Below are positions 20,016 through 28,760 of a DNA stretch of 64,000 nucleotides, in pieces; the first letter of the stretch is position 1, and every line of letters begins with the position of its first letter. Below the pieces are notes generated by a model. It worked only from the letters and a program-made list of their open reading frames with translations, did not search any database and was not told the origin of the DNA. Origin of the DNA: CAZKWG01 sp964615375 (GTDB taxonomy: Bacteria > Myxococcota_A > UBA796 > CAZKWG01). A program made the position numbers and the translations under genes. Where the stretch lies: assembly GCA_964615375.1 (NCBI GenBank), contig CAZTOW010000008.1, forward strand, positions 186,001 through 250,000, in the 5' to 3' direction.

Positions 20016-20771
20016 TCACGGATCTCCCGTTTCCGGCGCGCCCCACACGCTCCCCTCTTCATCTCGCCACCCCTTCAATTCGGCGCGGAAGGTGCCCACG
20101 TTGGCGTGCAGCTCGGCGCGCAGAGGGAGGCGCGCGGGGTCCGTGCCCAGCCACAGCACGAAGTCCCCCTTCTGCTCCACCTCCCCCTGGTGGGGCACCG
20201 AGAGCGTGATCCGACGCGCCGGGAGCACGCCGAGCGCCGTCTCCAGCGCCTCCTCCGGGCCGGCGCGCGCGACCACCGTGAGCGCCTTCTTGCCGTTCCA
20301 GACCGTGAGCGTCCAGGGCCCCTCCCCCTCCGCGCGCCTCAGGGCGTAGAGGGCCGAGACCGGGTCCTCGGCGCCCGGGGCCGCCGGGTATCGCCGCGTG
20401 CTCTCCTGCCAGCTCCCGTCTCGGAGCTGCTTGCGCCACACGTCGATCCCGTCCGCGTGCAGGCGCATGTCCTGGTCCTGGTGGAAGCGCCCCTCCCGGA
20501 ACCAGGTCTGATAGCGGACGGAGCCCGCCCCCGGCAGCCAGGTGCTGCGCACGAGGTCGTTGACCACGTAGATCGGCTCGTACCAGGAGGCGTTGCGGCA
20601 CCCCGCCTCGAAGACCACGCTCCCCTCACCCTCCCTCGCCTCCGCCCAGGCGGTCCCGGCGGAGATCCCGGCGTAGCTCACCTCCCAGTACAGCCGCTCC
20701 CCCACGAAGGGGAGCTCGCCCGCCCGCGCCTCGAGCGTGAACAGGAGCAGCGCGGCGTGGGGGAGGCTCAT
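20016..20771 (-). CDS. DUF3108 family periplasmic protein
   Basis: 251 residues from the ATG that overlaps the acyltransferase stop by 4 nt. A weak N-terminal signal (ALLLFTLEARAG) is followed by the DUF3108 pattern: GERLYWEVSYAGISAGTAWAEAR near the start, RYQTWFREGRFHQDQD in the middle and LWLGTDPARLPLRAEL near the end. DUF3108 proteins are periplasmic beta-rich proteins of unknown biochemistry. Here the gene ends a lipid A/Kdo operon, which suggests a role in LPS or outer-membrane assembly; this is inference from context. Confidence 0.75.
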   Translation of the reverse strand: MSLPHAALLLFTLEARAGELPFVGERLYWEVSYAGISAGTAWAEAREGEGSVVFEAGCRNASWYEPIYVVNDLVRSTWLPGAGSVRYQTWFREGRFHQDQDMRLHADGIDVWRKQLRDGSWQESTRRYPAAPGAEDPVSALYALRRAEGEGPWTLTVWNGKKALTVVARAGPEEALETALGVLPARRITLSVPHQGEVEQKGDFVLWLGTDPARLPLRAELHANVGTFRAELKGWRDEEGSVWGAPETGDP

Positions 20772-21514
20772 GTCCCCAGCGTAGCGCCGCCCGAGGGGAC
20801 CTTCCAGCGGTCGTGGAGCCACAGCCAGGACCAGGGGCGGGAGCAGATCTTCTGCTCGTAGAAGCGCTGGCTCTGCTCGGTGAGCGCGCGCACCGCCTCC
20901 TCCCGGTCGGCGGGGATCGCCCAGTCCAGCCGCTCGGCCGCCACCCAGTGCCGCCCCCCCGGCTCGCGCCCCTGCCAGACCCCGAAGATCGGCGCCCGCG
21001 TGCGCCAGGCCATGGCCCCGAAGGCCGGCGAGGTCCAGGCCGCCCTGCCGAAGAAGGGCACCGGGATCCCGGCGTTGTGCCTCTGATCCTGCACGAAGAC
21101 CACCACCCGGCCGCGCTCCAGCGCCCGGTAGGCCGCCTCCATCGAGCCCCGCGGGGGAAGCAGCTCGATGTCCGCCCGCCGCCGCGCCCGCGCGATCAGC
21201 CACGCCGCCAGCGGGTTCGAGGGCTGGCGCACGAAGATGGTGACCGGCAGGTCCCGGGCGCCGCTGATCAGGCAGAGGTCCCAGGCCCCCCCGTGCCCCG
21301 CCAGCACGAGCCCGCCCCCGCGCAGCAGCTCGAGCCCGCGCCCCTCCGCCCGCCGCCCGAGGGCCAGCTCCAGGTAGCCCAGGACGAGCTCGCCCACGGT
21401 CCGCCGCAGCTCGCCCGGGTCGCGCTCGGGGAAGCAGGCGGCGTAGCTGGCCACGGCCAGACGCTTGCGCACCGGCAGCAGGACCCACCAGATCCAGCCC
21501 AGCAGCGCGATCAC
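20768..21514 (-). CDS. Lipid A acyltransferase-like protein (LpxL/HtrB family)
   Basis: 248 residues starting at a GTG that overlaps the WaaA-LpxK stop by 4 nt (GTGA). One N-terminal hydrophobic anchor (ALLGWIWWVLLPV), then the acyltransferase motif HGGAWD (His74-x4-Asp79), a later FVQDQRHN block and a PVPFFGRAA block, as in LpxL/LpxM enzymes. The family adds secondary acyl chains to Kdo2-lipid A at the cytoplasmic face of the inner membrane. At 248 residues it is shorter than the usual ~300, mostly at the N-terminus. The operon position right after Kdo transferase and LpxK fits the pathway. Confidence 0.8.
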   Translation of the reverse strand: MIALLGWIWWVLLPVRKRLAVASYAACFPERDPGELRRTVGELVLGYLELALGRRAEGRGLELLRGGGLVLAGHGGAWDLCLISGARDLPVTIFVRQPSNPLAAWLIARARRRADIELLPPRGSMEAAYRALERGRVVVFVQDQRHNAGIPVPFFGRAAWTSPAFGAMAWRTRAPIFGVWQGREPGGRHWVAAERLDWAIPADREEAVRALTEQSQRFYEQKICSRPWSWLWLHDRWKVPSGGATLGT

Positions 21515-23685
21515 GGGAGCAGCTCGCGGATCCGCCGCAGCAGCCGATCCTCCCCCACCAGGCGCGGCGCCAGGCACAGCGCCCACACCTCCGCGTCCGG
21601 CGGCAGGCGCGCGGCGTCCTTCTCCGTCATCACCGCCCCGGGCGGAACTGTGTGAAAAGACCCATGATCGGGGCCCACGGTGAGCGCCTCGATCTCCACC
21701 CCCAGACTTAGGAGCGCGCACACGAAGCCCTCCACCCGCGCGAGCCCGGCGAAGACCCGCGCCGGCCCCCGCCGCGCCGCCAGCGGGAGCCGCTCTCCCC
21801 GGTGGAGCCAGCCGGTCGGCTCCCAGCGCGCCCGCACCCGGGGGAGTGTGCTCAGGAGCGGCACCGCCGCCCTCAGCTCCTCTGGGAGTGGGTCCGCCCC
21901 CGGCGGCAGGCCGGGCAGCCCGTGGGAGACCCAGAGCCAGTGCGCCCGCTCCAGCGCGCTCCAGGGCTCCCGCCGCCAGCCTACGGGGATGGGCCCGCGC
22001 CCGTCGGGCCAGCGCGCGTCCACGCACACCAGATCCAGGTCCCGGGCCAGCCTCCGGTGCTGGAAGCCGTCGTCCAGCACCACCAGGCGCGCCCCCCGCC
22101 GGGCCGCCTCCCGCGCCCCCTCCACCCGGTCCGGGGCGGAGATCACCGGGATCCCCCGACGACGCAGCATCTCCAGCTCGTCCCCCAGCGCCTCGGCCGA
22201 GCCCGCCTCCCCCGGCAGGCCCACCCGGACCTCGTCGCCGCCCGCCCGCCCGTAGCCGCGCGCGACCACCCAGGCCCCCGGGATCTGGCCGGCGATCCAG
22301 CCCGCCGTCGGCGTGCGCGCCGCCCCGCCCGCCACCAGCGCGCCCACCGAGACCACCGGCACCTCCACGCGCTCCGGCTCGGCCGCGAAGTCCCGCGAGG
22401 AGCGCACCAGGATCTCCCAGACCGGGACCAGCGGGCGCAGGCGGGGGTGCAGCGGAGCCTCCGGCGGGGTCCGGCCCTCGGGGAGCATCGCGGCGCAGCG
22501 GGCGGCGGCCTCATCCTGGGGGGGCGGTCGAGGCCCCAGCGCCAGCGCCGAGCGCAGCGCCCGGGAGAGCACCTCGGGGTCCAGCCCCGAGACGCGGAGG
22601 GCGATGCCCTGTGTCCAGGCCACCGGGTTCGCGTGGGTCGCCGGCCCGTGGACCACCGGCAGGCCCGCGGCGAAGGGCTCGGCCGGGGAGTGCCCGCCGA
22701 TATCCGGGTCGAAGGTCCCCCCGATGAAGGCCGCCTTCGCCCCGCGGTAGAGCCCCGCCAGCTCTCCAATCGTGTCCAGCAGCAGCACCTCCGTCTCCAC
22801 GCTCAGCCCCGCCTCGCCGAGCCGCGTGCGGCGCGCGATCCGCACCCCCATCTCCAGCGCCAGCCCCTCCACCTCCGAGGCCCGGTCCAGGTGCCGGGGC
22901 GCCAGCACCAGCAGCGGGCGCGGCGCGGGCAGCAGAGCCCAGGCCGAGAGCACGGCGCGCTCGTCCCCCGGCCGCGTGCTCCCGGCGACCAGCGTGGGCC
23001 TCCCCAGCTCCAGGGTCGCCGCGCGGAGCTGCGTGGACAGCTTGAGATCTCCAGTCTCCTCCTGCCCGATGAAGCGCACCCCGCGGGTGAGCCAGCGCCA
23101 GATCAGCGGCCGAGCCCGCAGCCGGGCCGTCCCCCGCCCCGCCCGCGCGTTCACCACCACCACCGGGATGCCCCGCCGCCGGCAGCCCGCCAGCCAGCCC
23201 GGCCAGAGCTCGCCCTCCACCAGCACCAGCAGCCGGGGGCGCGCGCGGTCCAGCCAGCGCTCCACCACCCAGGGCAGGTCCAGCGGGGCGGGGAAGGCGC
23301 CGGGCACGGGGGTCCGCCAGGAAGAGGACGTCCGCCAGACCTCGGGCGGGAGGGCGGCGGCCAGGGCGCGCGCGGCGACGTGCTCCCCGGCGCTGGCCCC
23401 GTGCAGCCAGATCCAGCCGGGCTCCGGCGCGGGCAGGTCCAGGATGTAGCGCCGGGCGCGGGGGTGCAGCAGCAGCAGGGGCAGGGCCAGCAGGCCGATG
23501 AGGCGCCAGAGCGCGTCCAGCAGCGGCCCCAGACGCTCCACCCGGGCGTCCAGGGGGTCCGGCGCGCCCGCCTCCTCCCCCGTGCGGGCGCCACGCTCCG
23601 TCCACATCAGCGCCGGCCCGCGGTGGGGCCCGCCGAAGGGCAGCGGTCGAACCGGGCTCCGCCGGGAGTCCTCGGGCTCGCTCAT
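21511..23685 (-). CDS. Fused Kdo transferase (WaaA) and lipid A 4'-kinase (LpxK)
   Basis: 724 residues from the ATG that overlaps the ATL gene stop by 4 nt. Residues ~1-390 are a WaaA/KdtA glycosyltransferase: an N-terminal membrane anchor, WLHGASAGEH, LVEGELWPGWL, AGSTRPGDE, LAPRHLDR and FIGGTFDPDIGGHSPAEP. Residues ~400-724 are LpxK: VPVVSVG, ARGYGR, VLDDGFQHRRLARDLDL, FAGLARVEGF, GPDHGSF and MTEKDAARL. The LpxK P-loop, normally GGxGKTP, reads GGAARTP, with the Walker A lysine replaced by arginine and one Gly lost. Fusion of consecutive steps would deliver 4'-phosphorylation and Kdo addition from one polypeptide; whether the kinase half is active is uncertain. Confidence 0.85.
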   Translation of the reverse strand: MSEPEDSRRSPVRPLPFGGPHRGPALMWTERGARTGEEAGAPDPLDARVERLGPLLDALWRLIGLLALPLLLLHPRARRYILDLPAPEPGWIWLHGASAGEHVAARALAAALPPEVWRTSSSWRTPVPGAFPAPLDLPWVVERWLDRARPRLLVLVEGELWPGWLAGCRRRGIPVVVVNARAGRGTARLRARPLIWRWLTRGVRFIGQEETGDLKLSTQLRAATLELGRPTLVAGSTRPGDERAVLSAWALLPAPRPLLVLAPRHLDRASEVEGLALEMGVRIARRTRLGEAGLSVETEVLLLDTIGELAGLYRGAKAAFIGGTFDPDIGGHSPAEPFAAGLPVVHGPATHANPVAWTQGIALRVSGLDPEVLSRALRSALALGPRPPPQDEAAARCAAMLPEGRTPPEAPLHPRLRPLVPVWEILVRSSRDFAAEPERVEVPVVSVGALVAGGAARTPTAGWIAGQIPGAWVVARGYGRAGGDEVRVGLPGEAGSAEALGDELEMLRRRGIPVISAPDRVEGAREAARRGARLVVLDDGFQHRRLARDLDLVCVDARWPDGRGPIPVGWRREPWSALERAHWLWVSHGLPGLPPGADPLPEELRAAVPLLSTLPRVRARWEPTGWLHRGERLPLAARRGPARVFAGLARVEGFVCALLSLGVEIEALTVGPDHGSFHTVPPGAVMTEKDAARLPPDAEVWALCLAPRLVGEDRLLRRIRELLP

Positions 23686-24014
23686 CCGTCGATCCAGGCG
23701 TAGACGGCCATGTCCACGCGCTCCTGCTCGTCGAAGACCACGCCCTCCGCCTCCAGCAGCGCCCGCTGGAGCGGCCCGCGCGCGGGGTCCCCCTGGAGCG
23801 CCAGGTGGCCGCTGGAGCGGATCACCCGCCACCAGGGGACCGCGTCACCCTCCTGCAGCGCGCCCAGCGCCCAGCCCACCTGCCGCGCCAGCCGCGGGCG
23901 GCCCAGGCGCGCGGCGACGTGGCCATAGCCCAGCACGCGACCCTGGGGGATCTCCCTCACGATCTCGTAGACTCGGGCCCGAAAACCGCGGGGGACTGGA
24001 TCCTGGATCGACAT
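23682..24014 (-). CDS. Alkyltransferase-like (ATL) DNA-binding protein
   Basis: 110 residues, matching the C-terminal DNA-binding domain of O6-alkylguanine-DNA alkyltransferases. The family segments FRARVYEIVREIPQGRVLGYG and GRPRLARQVGWAL are present. The PCHRV active site reads PWWRV (residues 60-64), so the acceptor Cys is Trp, as in ATL proteins (E. coli Atl has PWHRV). ATLs flag alkylated bases for nucleotide excision repair rather than repairing directly. It opens the minus-strand lipid A operon, coupled to WaaA-LpxK by ATGA, though its function seems unrelated. Confidence 0.85.
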   Translation of the reverse strand: MSIQDPVPRGFRARVYEIVREIPQGRVLGYGHVAARLGRPRLARQVGWALGALQEGDAVPWWRVIRSSGHLALQGDPARGPLQRALLEAEGVVFDEQERVDMAVYAWIDG

Positions 24015-24051
24015 GATGCTCTGCTAATCGTGATAGAGGGCGAGGAGGTGA

Positions 24052-26091
24052 ATGTCTCTAACCCATCCCGCTGACAACCCCCTGCTCCGCCCTGGGGACT
24101 CCCCCGCCTTCGGGGAGGTCCGGCCCGAGCACGTCCTCCCCGCGCTGGAGGCGTGCATCGAGGACGCCCTCCGCGCGGCCGATCGCGCGCTCGCCGAGGG
24201 CGTGGCGCCCTCCTGGGAGGCGATCCTCTCGCCCATCGACGCGGCCGAGGAGCAGGTGGAGCGCGTCTGGGCCCCGGTGGACCACCTCAGCCGGGTGCTC
24301 CGCGACGACCGGCTCCGCGCCGCGCACCGCGAGGGCAGCGCCCGCTATGTCGCCTGGCGCACGCGGATGAACCAGGATCCACGCCTGCTCCGCGCCGCGC
24401 GAGCCCTGGAGCGCGTCCCGCTCTCCCCCACCCGGGAGAAGGTGCTCGGCGACCTGCTGCGCGAGCTGAGGCTGGCGGGGGTGGAGCTCCCCGAGGCCGA
24501 GCGGGCGCGCTGCGCCGAGATCCGCCTGCGCCTGGACCGGCTGGCGACGCTGTTCTCCGAGCACGTCACGGACGCCTCGGACGCGGGCAGGCTCCCGCTG
24601 AGCGCGGAGGATGTCGCGCCACTCTCGGCCTCGCTGCGGGCCTCCTTGCGGGCCGCCGCGCTGCGCGACGATCCGGACGCGCCCGAAGGCCGGCACACGC
24701 TGCCCATGCACGCGAGCCAGGTCACGCCCTTCCTGGCGGCGCAGCCCGATCGGGAGCTTCGACGTCGGGCCTACGTCGGATATTCGACCCTGGCCAGCGC
24801 GGGCGAGCAGGACAACGGGCCCGTCATCCTGGAGACGCTGGCGCTTCGGGCGGAGCTGGCGCGCCTGCACGGCCGGCGGAGCTTCGCCGAGCTGACCTTG
24901 CAGGCGGAGATGCTGGAGAGCCCGGAGGCCGTGCGCGCCTTCCTGCTGACCCTGGCGGCCCGGGTCCGGCCGCGGGCGGAGCGGGAGCTCGAGCGGCTCC
25001 ACCGGAGAGCGGCCCAGGAGGGGATCCAGGACCTGCAGCGCTGGGACCTCGGGTACTACCGCGAGCTGCTGCGTCAGGAGCTCGTGGGCGTCTCGGAGAG
25101 CGAGCTTCGGAGCTGGTTTCCGCTCCCCCGCGTGCTGAGCGGGGCCGCCGAGGTGATCCGCCGCCTCTTCGGCCTCGAGATGCGCGTCCGCTCGGCCGCC
25201 GGCGAGCCCTTCTCCTGGGACCCCTCCCTGCTCCTCCTGGAGCTCCTGGAGGGAGAGCTGCTGCGCGCGCGGATCCTGGTGGACCCCCTGGCCCGCCCGG
25301 GGAAGCGCGGCGGGGCCTGGGTCAGCGGGGTGATCCCGGGGATCCCGCGGGGCGAGGGGCGGCAGATCCCCTTCGTCGTGCTGTGCGCGAGCTTCCCCCC
25401 GGCGGAGGGCGATCTCCCGCCGCTCATCACCCACGAGAACGTCCGCACCCTGCTGCACGAGCTCGGCCACGCCCTGCACCACGCGCTCAGCGACGCCCCG
25501 GAGCGCCGGGTGGCGGGGACCCGCGGGGTGCCGCGCGACGGGGTGGAGCTGCCCAGCAAGCTGCTGGAGCAGTGGGCCTGGCAGCCCGACGCGCTGCACC
25601 TGCTCTCGGGCCACGTCGAGACCGGCGATCCCCTGCCCGCCGAGCGGCTCCGGCAGCTCCAGGAGGCCCGCGACCTCACCCGCGGGATCGACCTGATCCG
25701 CCAGATCGAGCTCGCCCTCTTCGATCTCGAGCTGCACGACCGCCCCCCGCCAGCGGACGAGGCCGGGATCCGCGCCGTGCTGGCCGAGGTGCGGGCGCGC
25801 GTGTCGCTGCTGCCCGCCCCGCCCGAAGACCGCTTCGCCAAGCAGTTCCAACACATCTTCGCCGGGGGATACGCCAGCCGCTATTACGGCTACCCCTGGG
25901 CGGACCAGCTCGCCGCCGACGCCTTCTCCCGCTTCGAGGAGGAGGGGATCTGGTCGCGCGAGACGGGCGAGCGGCTGCGGCGCGAGGTGCTGGCCCACGG
26001 CGGCGCGCGCGCGCTGGGCGAGCTCTTCGTGGCCTTCCGCGGGCGCCCTCCCTCCGCCGAGGCCCTGGCGCGCCAGCTCGACCGGATCTGA
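24052..26091 (+). CDS. M3 family oligopeptidase (oligopeptidase A-like)
   Basis: 679 residues, the size of OpdA/PrlC-type zinc oligopeptidases. The zinc signature LLHELGHALHH places His469, Glu470 and His473; the downstream third ligand is expected in ELPSKLLEQW. The N-terminal half is helical and acidic; the C-terminal block FSRFEEEG and GxRLRREVLAHGG match the family's end. It cleaves short peptides in the cytoplasm. A GGAGG-type site precedes the ATG. The stop TGA at 26089-26091 is followed in the same frame by 76 further coding-quality codons without a start (see the next entry). Confidence 0.85.
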   Translation: MSLTHPADNPLLRPGDSPAFGEVRPEHVLPALEACIEDALRAADRALAEGVAPSWEAILSPIDAAEEQVERVWAPVDHLSRVLRDDRLRAAHREGSARYVAWRTRMNQDPRLLRAARALERVPLSPTREKVLGDLLRELRLAGVELPEAERARCAEIRLRLDRLATLFSEHVTDASDAGRLPLSAEDVAPLSASLRASLRAAALRDDPDAPEGRHTLPMHASQVTPFLAAQPDRELRRRAYVGYSTLASAGEQDNGPVILETLALRAELARLHGRRSFAELTLQAEMLESPEAVRAFLLTLAARVRPRAERELERLHRRAAQEGIQDLQRWDLGYYRELLRQELVGVSESELRSWFPLPRVLSGAAEVIRRLFGLEMRVRSAAGEPFSWDPSLLLLELLEGELLRARILVDPLARPGKRGGAWVSGVIPGIPRGEGRQIPFVVLCASFPPAEGDLPPLITHENVRTLLHELGHALHHALSDAPERRVAGTRGVPRDGVELPSKLLEQWAWQPDALHLLSGHVETGDPLPAERLRQLQEARDLTRGIDLIRQIELALFDLELHDRPPPADEAGIRAVLAEVRARVSLLPAPPEDRFAKQFQHIFAGGYASRYYGYPWADQLAADAFSRFEEEGIWSRETGERLRREVLAHGGARALGELFVAFRGRPPSAEALARQLDRI

Positions 26092-26322
26092 GTTCGCCGG
26101 CTCGCCAACGGCGACGCCATCGCCTGCGCCGCGCGGCCGGAGGATCTGCGCGATCTCGGGCTCCGGCCCTCGGGCGTCCTGTTCGTGCACGACTTCGGGT
26201 TCCCCCGCGTCGCCCTGGCCTTGGAGCCCGACGGGAACATGCTGGTGTCCTGGGCGGAGATCGTCCCTTTTCTGAGCGCGGACTGGGCCCTGAGGCGCGC
26301 CCTCGCCAGCGCTTCCCCCTGA
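26092..26322 (+). pseudogene. Orphan in-frame coding stretch after the M3 peptidase stop
   Basis: Directly after the M3 stop the same frame stays open for 76 codons to TGA at 26320-26322, with the high third-position G+C of true genes. The translation has an orderly pattern: charged helix (ARPEDLRDLG), hydrophobic strands (SGVLFVHDFG, VALALE), a turn (PDGNM), then WAEIVPFL. No start codon lies in its first third, and the only thing separating it from the peptidase is the TGA. It could be a relic of a gene whose 5' part was deleted, a C-terminal domain lost by a nonsense mutation, or a readthrough product. No homologue recognised. Confidence 0.4.
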
Positions 26323-26433
26323 GCCAGCTCACCGCCGCCTCAGGTCCCAGGGCGGGACCATCCAGAGAGATGCCCGCGCCGACCTCGCACGATCGGGGTC
26401 GGGGCTTGCTCGGAGCAGGTAGAGGCGGCTAGA

Positions 26434-26529
26434 ATGCGCCCTATGTCGCCACCGCTCGCGCCTGTCTCCGCGCCGGCCCGCGCCGCCAGCCCGGCGGGCG
26501 TGGGCGCGCTCACCCTCGGGTCCCGCTGA
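26434..26529 (+). other. Possible 31-codon leader reading frame before the kinase
   Basis: The kinase ATG at 26532 has no Shine-Dalgarno sequence. A short frame starting ATGCGCCCT at 26434 ends in TGA at 26527-26529, only 2 nt before the kinase ATG, so ribosomes finishing it could reinitiate. TAGAAT at 26429-26434 resembles a -10 element. The peptide is Ala/Pro-rich and unremarkable; this is a weak call. Confidence 0.2.
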
Positions 26530-26531
26530 GC

Positions 26532-28178
26532 ATGCTCAACCCCGGCGACACCGTCGACCGCTTCACCGTGGAGAGCGTGCTGGGCGAGGGCGGGCTGGCC
26601 ATCGTCTTCCGCGTGCGGCACAACACGCTGGGCAGCCTGCACGCCTTCAAGCTGCTCAAGTTCCAGGGCGACGCCATCCAGAAGCGGCTGGTCATGGAGG
26701 GTCAGGTCCAGGCCTCCCTGCGTCACCCCAACATCGTCGCCGTCACCGACGTCGTCTTCTTCGGCGAGCGCCCTGGCCTCGTGCTGGAGTTCATCGACGG
26801 GCCGAGCCTGGAGAGCTGGCTGGCCACCCACGAGCCCACCGTCGAGGAGGCGGAGGTGCTCTTCTCCGGGATCCTGGCGGGCGTGGCGCGCGCCCACCGG
26901 GCCGGGCTGGTCCACCGTGACTTGAAGCCCGGGAACATCCTGCTGGACAGCACGGACGGCGCGGTGACGCCCAAGGTCACCGACTTCGGGATCGCCAAGG
27001 CCCTGGCCGACGAGGGCAACCGCTCGCACACGCGCACCGGGGTCGCCATGGGCACCCCGCAGTTCATGGCGCCCGAGCAGATCCGCAGCACCAAGGACGT
27101 GGACCAGCGCGCCGACATCTGGGCGCTGGGCTGCATCCTCTACCAGCTCGTCACCGGGCGCCTGCCCTTCGACGCCGACGACATCATCGAGCTGTACTCG
27201 TCCATCGGGGCCGGGCGCTACATCGCCCCGGAGAAGCTGGTCCCCAGCCTGCCCCCGCGCGTCGGCGACGCCATCCGGGGCTGCCTGACGGTGGACCTGG
27301 AGCGCCGCATCCCCGACTGCGAGACCCTGCGTCAGGTGCTCGGCGCCCCCACCGCCGAGGTCACCGTCACCGGCACCCAGCGCATCGGCAGCACCCTCAG
27401 CCGCGCGCTGCCCACCAACACGCCCTGGAAGGTCCCCGACGGGACGCGCCCTGCCCCCGACACCCTCCCGCTGGTCGGCGCGCGCACCCAGGACGAGGCC
27501 CCCGAGAGCGTCGGCCCCTCCGCCGCGCCCATCGCCGGGGCGCTGGAGATCGACACCTGGGGCGAGGCGCAGGAGGCGCCCAGGACCCCGAAGAAGCCGC
27601 CTGTACGCGCGGAGTCGCGCCGTCTGGGCCTCATCGTCGGGCTGGTAGGCCTGGCCGGGCTGGCCCTGGTCAGCGGCGCGGCGGGGGTCTACCTCCTGCT
27701 GAGCCGGCAGGAGGCCGCGCGCCCGCCCGAGGTGGCGCCCCTCGTCCCCCCGATCGCGACGAGCGCCCCCGCCGCCTCCAGCGAGGGGCCCGCCGTGGCG
27801 CCCAGGGAGGAGCCCGCCGCGACGAAGCCCGAGCTGGTGAGCGCCCCCGTCAAGGCCGCGTCGCTGAAGGCCAGCGCGCCCTCGGCGAAGCCCGCCCACG
27901 CGGAGACCGCCCACGCCGAGACCGCCGCCACCGCGGCCTCCGCCGAGCCGACCCCGTCCACCGGCCGCGTCGCCGTCAGCGGGGAGGTGCAGAGCGTGGT
28001 CCTCCGCTCCGGCAGCAAGAGCCGGAGTACCGGGCAGGTCCCCGTCGGCACCTACACCGCCACTGTCACCTTCGCCGGGCGCGACCCCATCGAGGTCCCC
28101 GCCTTCGAGGTCGGCGCCGACGAGACCGTCACGCTCGTCTGCAACGCCGCCTTCGTGAACTGCCGCGTCTCCCGCTGA
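26532..28178 (+). CDS. Membrane Ser/Thr protein kinase (Hanks type) with PEGA-like sensor
   Basis: 548 residues. Kinase domain 1-270: P-loop GEGGLAIVF, Lys in HAFKLLKF, HRDLKPGN (Asp130), DFG at 151-153, APEQ in the activation segment and a DIWALGCILYQL block. A disordered Pro/Ala/Thr linker leads to one TM helix (about residues 367-392). The periplasmic part is a second Ala/Pro/Glu linker with a short HAETAHAETA repeat and a C-terminal PEGA-like beta domain (GTYTATVTF, EVGADETVTLVC). It would sense envelope signals and phosphorylate cytoplasmic targets. The adjacent RiPP-like cluster starts 43 nt after the stop, so co-expression is possible but unproven. Confidence 0.85.
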   Translation: MLNPGDTVDRFTVESVLGEGGLAIVFRVRHNTLGSLHAFKLLKFQGDAIQKRLVMEGQVQASLRHPNIVAVTDVVFFGERPGLVLEFIDGPSLESWLATHEPTVEEAEVLFSGILAGVARAHRAGLVHRDLKPGNILLDSTDGAVTPKVTDFGIAKALADEGNRSHTRTGVAMGTPQFMAPEQIRSTKDVDQRADIWALGCILYQLVTGRLPFDADDIIELYSSIGAGRYIAPEKLVPSLPPRVGDAIRGCLTVDLERRIPDCETLRQVLGAPTAEVTVTGTQRIGSTLSRALPTNTPWKVPDGTRPAPDTLPLVGARTQDEAPESVGPSAAPIAGALEIDTWGEAQEAPRTPKKPPVRAESRRLGLIVGLVGLAGLALVSGAAGVYLLLSRQEAARPPEVAPLVPPIATSAPAASSEGPAVAPREEPAATKPELVSAPVKAASLKASAPSAKPAHAETAHAETAATAASAEPTPSTGRVAVSGEVQSVVLRSGSKSRSTGQVPVGTYTATVTFAGRDPIEVPAFEVGADETVTLVCNAAFVNCRVSR

Positions 28179-28212
28179 GATCTGCCCGCTGAGATCTGCC
28201 CGCTGAGATCTG
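28171..28212. repeat. Three perfect tandem copies of a 14-bp unit
   Basis: CCCGCTGAGATCTG is repeated three times without change. The first copy contains the kinase stop codon; the third runs into the ribosome-binding site (TGGAGG, 28211-28216) of the next gene. Each unit carries a TGA and an AGATCT palindrome. Confidence 0.85.
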
Positions 28213-28221
28213 GAGGTGCCC

Positions 28222-28704
28222 ATGGGCTCCGATTCCCGCCTCCCCTCCGCCGTCCTCATCGCGCTCGGGCTGAGCGGCTGCGACAGCTGCGACCCGACCT
28301 ACCTCTTCGCCTGCCTGGAGCCGGCCCCGGTCACCGAGCCCCCGCTCGGCGTCTGCCTCTCGGTCGCCCCCATCCCCGAGACCGAGCCCCCACCGCCCGA
28401 GCCCCCGCTCGGCGTCTGCCTCTCCCCGGTCGAGCCCCCTGCCCCCGTCGAGCCCCCTGCCCCCGTCGAGCCGCCCGTCGAGCCGCCCCTGCACCCCTGC
28501 CTGAGCGAGGTGCCTCCAGCGCGTGAGGAGGACCCCTTCAAGGTCTGCCTCTCTCCTCCGCTCCCGCCCAGGCGGGACGAGGGAGATCAGGGCGCGCTCC
28601 GGCCCGCCCAGCCCGCCGCCGACCGCGCGCAGGCGCTCGCCAAGGCCCTCGAGCGCCTGCCCCCCGACCTGGCCGCGCGAGTACGGAACGTGCGCGGGGC
28701 CTGA
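28222..28704 (+). CDS. Putative precursor/lipoprotein A with repeated xCLS motifs
   Basis: 160 residues from ATG 28222, preceded by TGGAGG at 28211-28216 (a GTG six bases upstream would give two more residues). Hydrophobic N-terminus SAVLIALGLSGC resembles a lipoprotein signal or a leader. Residues ~20-110 hold Pro/Glu/Val-rich spacers between short GVCLSV, GVCLSP, HPCLSE and KVCLSP motifs, plus a first FACLEP. The C-terminal ~25 residues (ALAKALERLPPDLAARV) are nearly shared with the next gene. Followed by a second similar gene and two radical SAM genes, it looks like a substrate peptide carrying several Cys cores. A structural surface lipoprotein is the alternative. Confidence 0.6.
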   Translation: MGSDSRLPSAVLIALGLSGCDSCDPTYLFACLEPAPVTEPPLGVCLSVAPIPETEPPPPEPPLGVCLSPVEPPAPVEPPAPVEPPVEPPLHPCLSEVPPAREEDPFKVCLSPPLPPRRDEGDQGALRPAQPAADRAQALAKALERLPPDLAARVRNVRGA

Positions 28705-28760
28705 GCTTCGAGCGCTGATCCTCCCCAGGCCCCGTGCTATGGTCGGCTCGGGAGGTGCGC

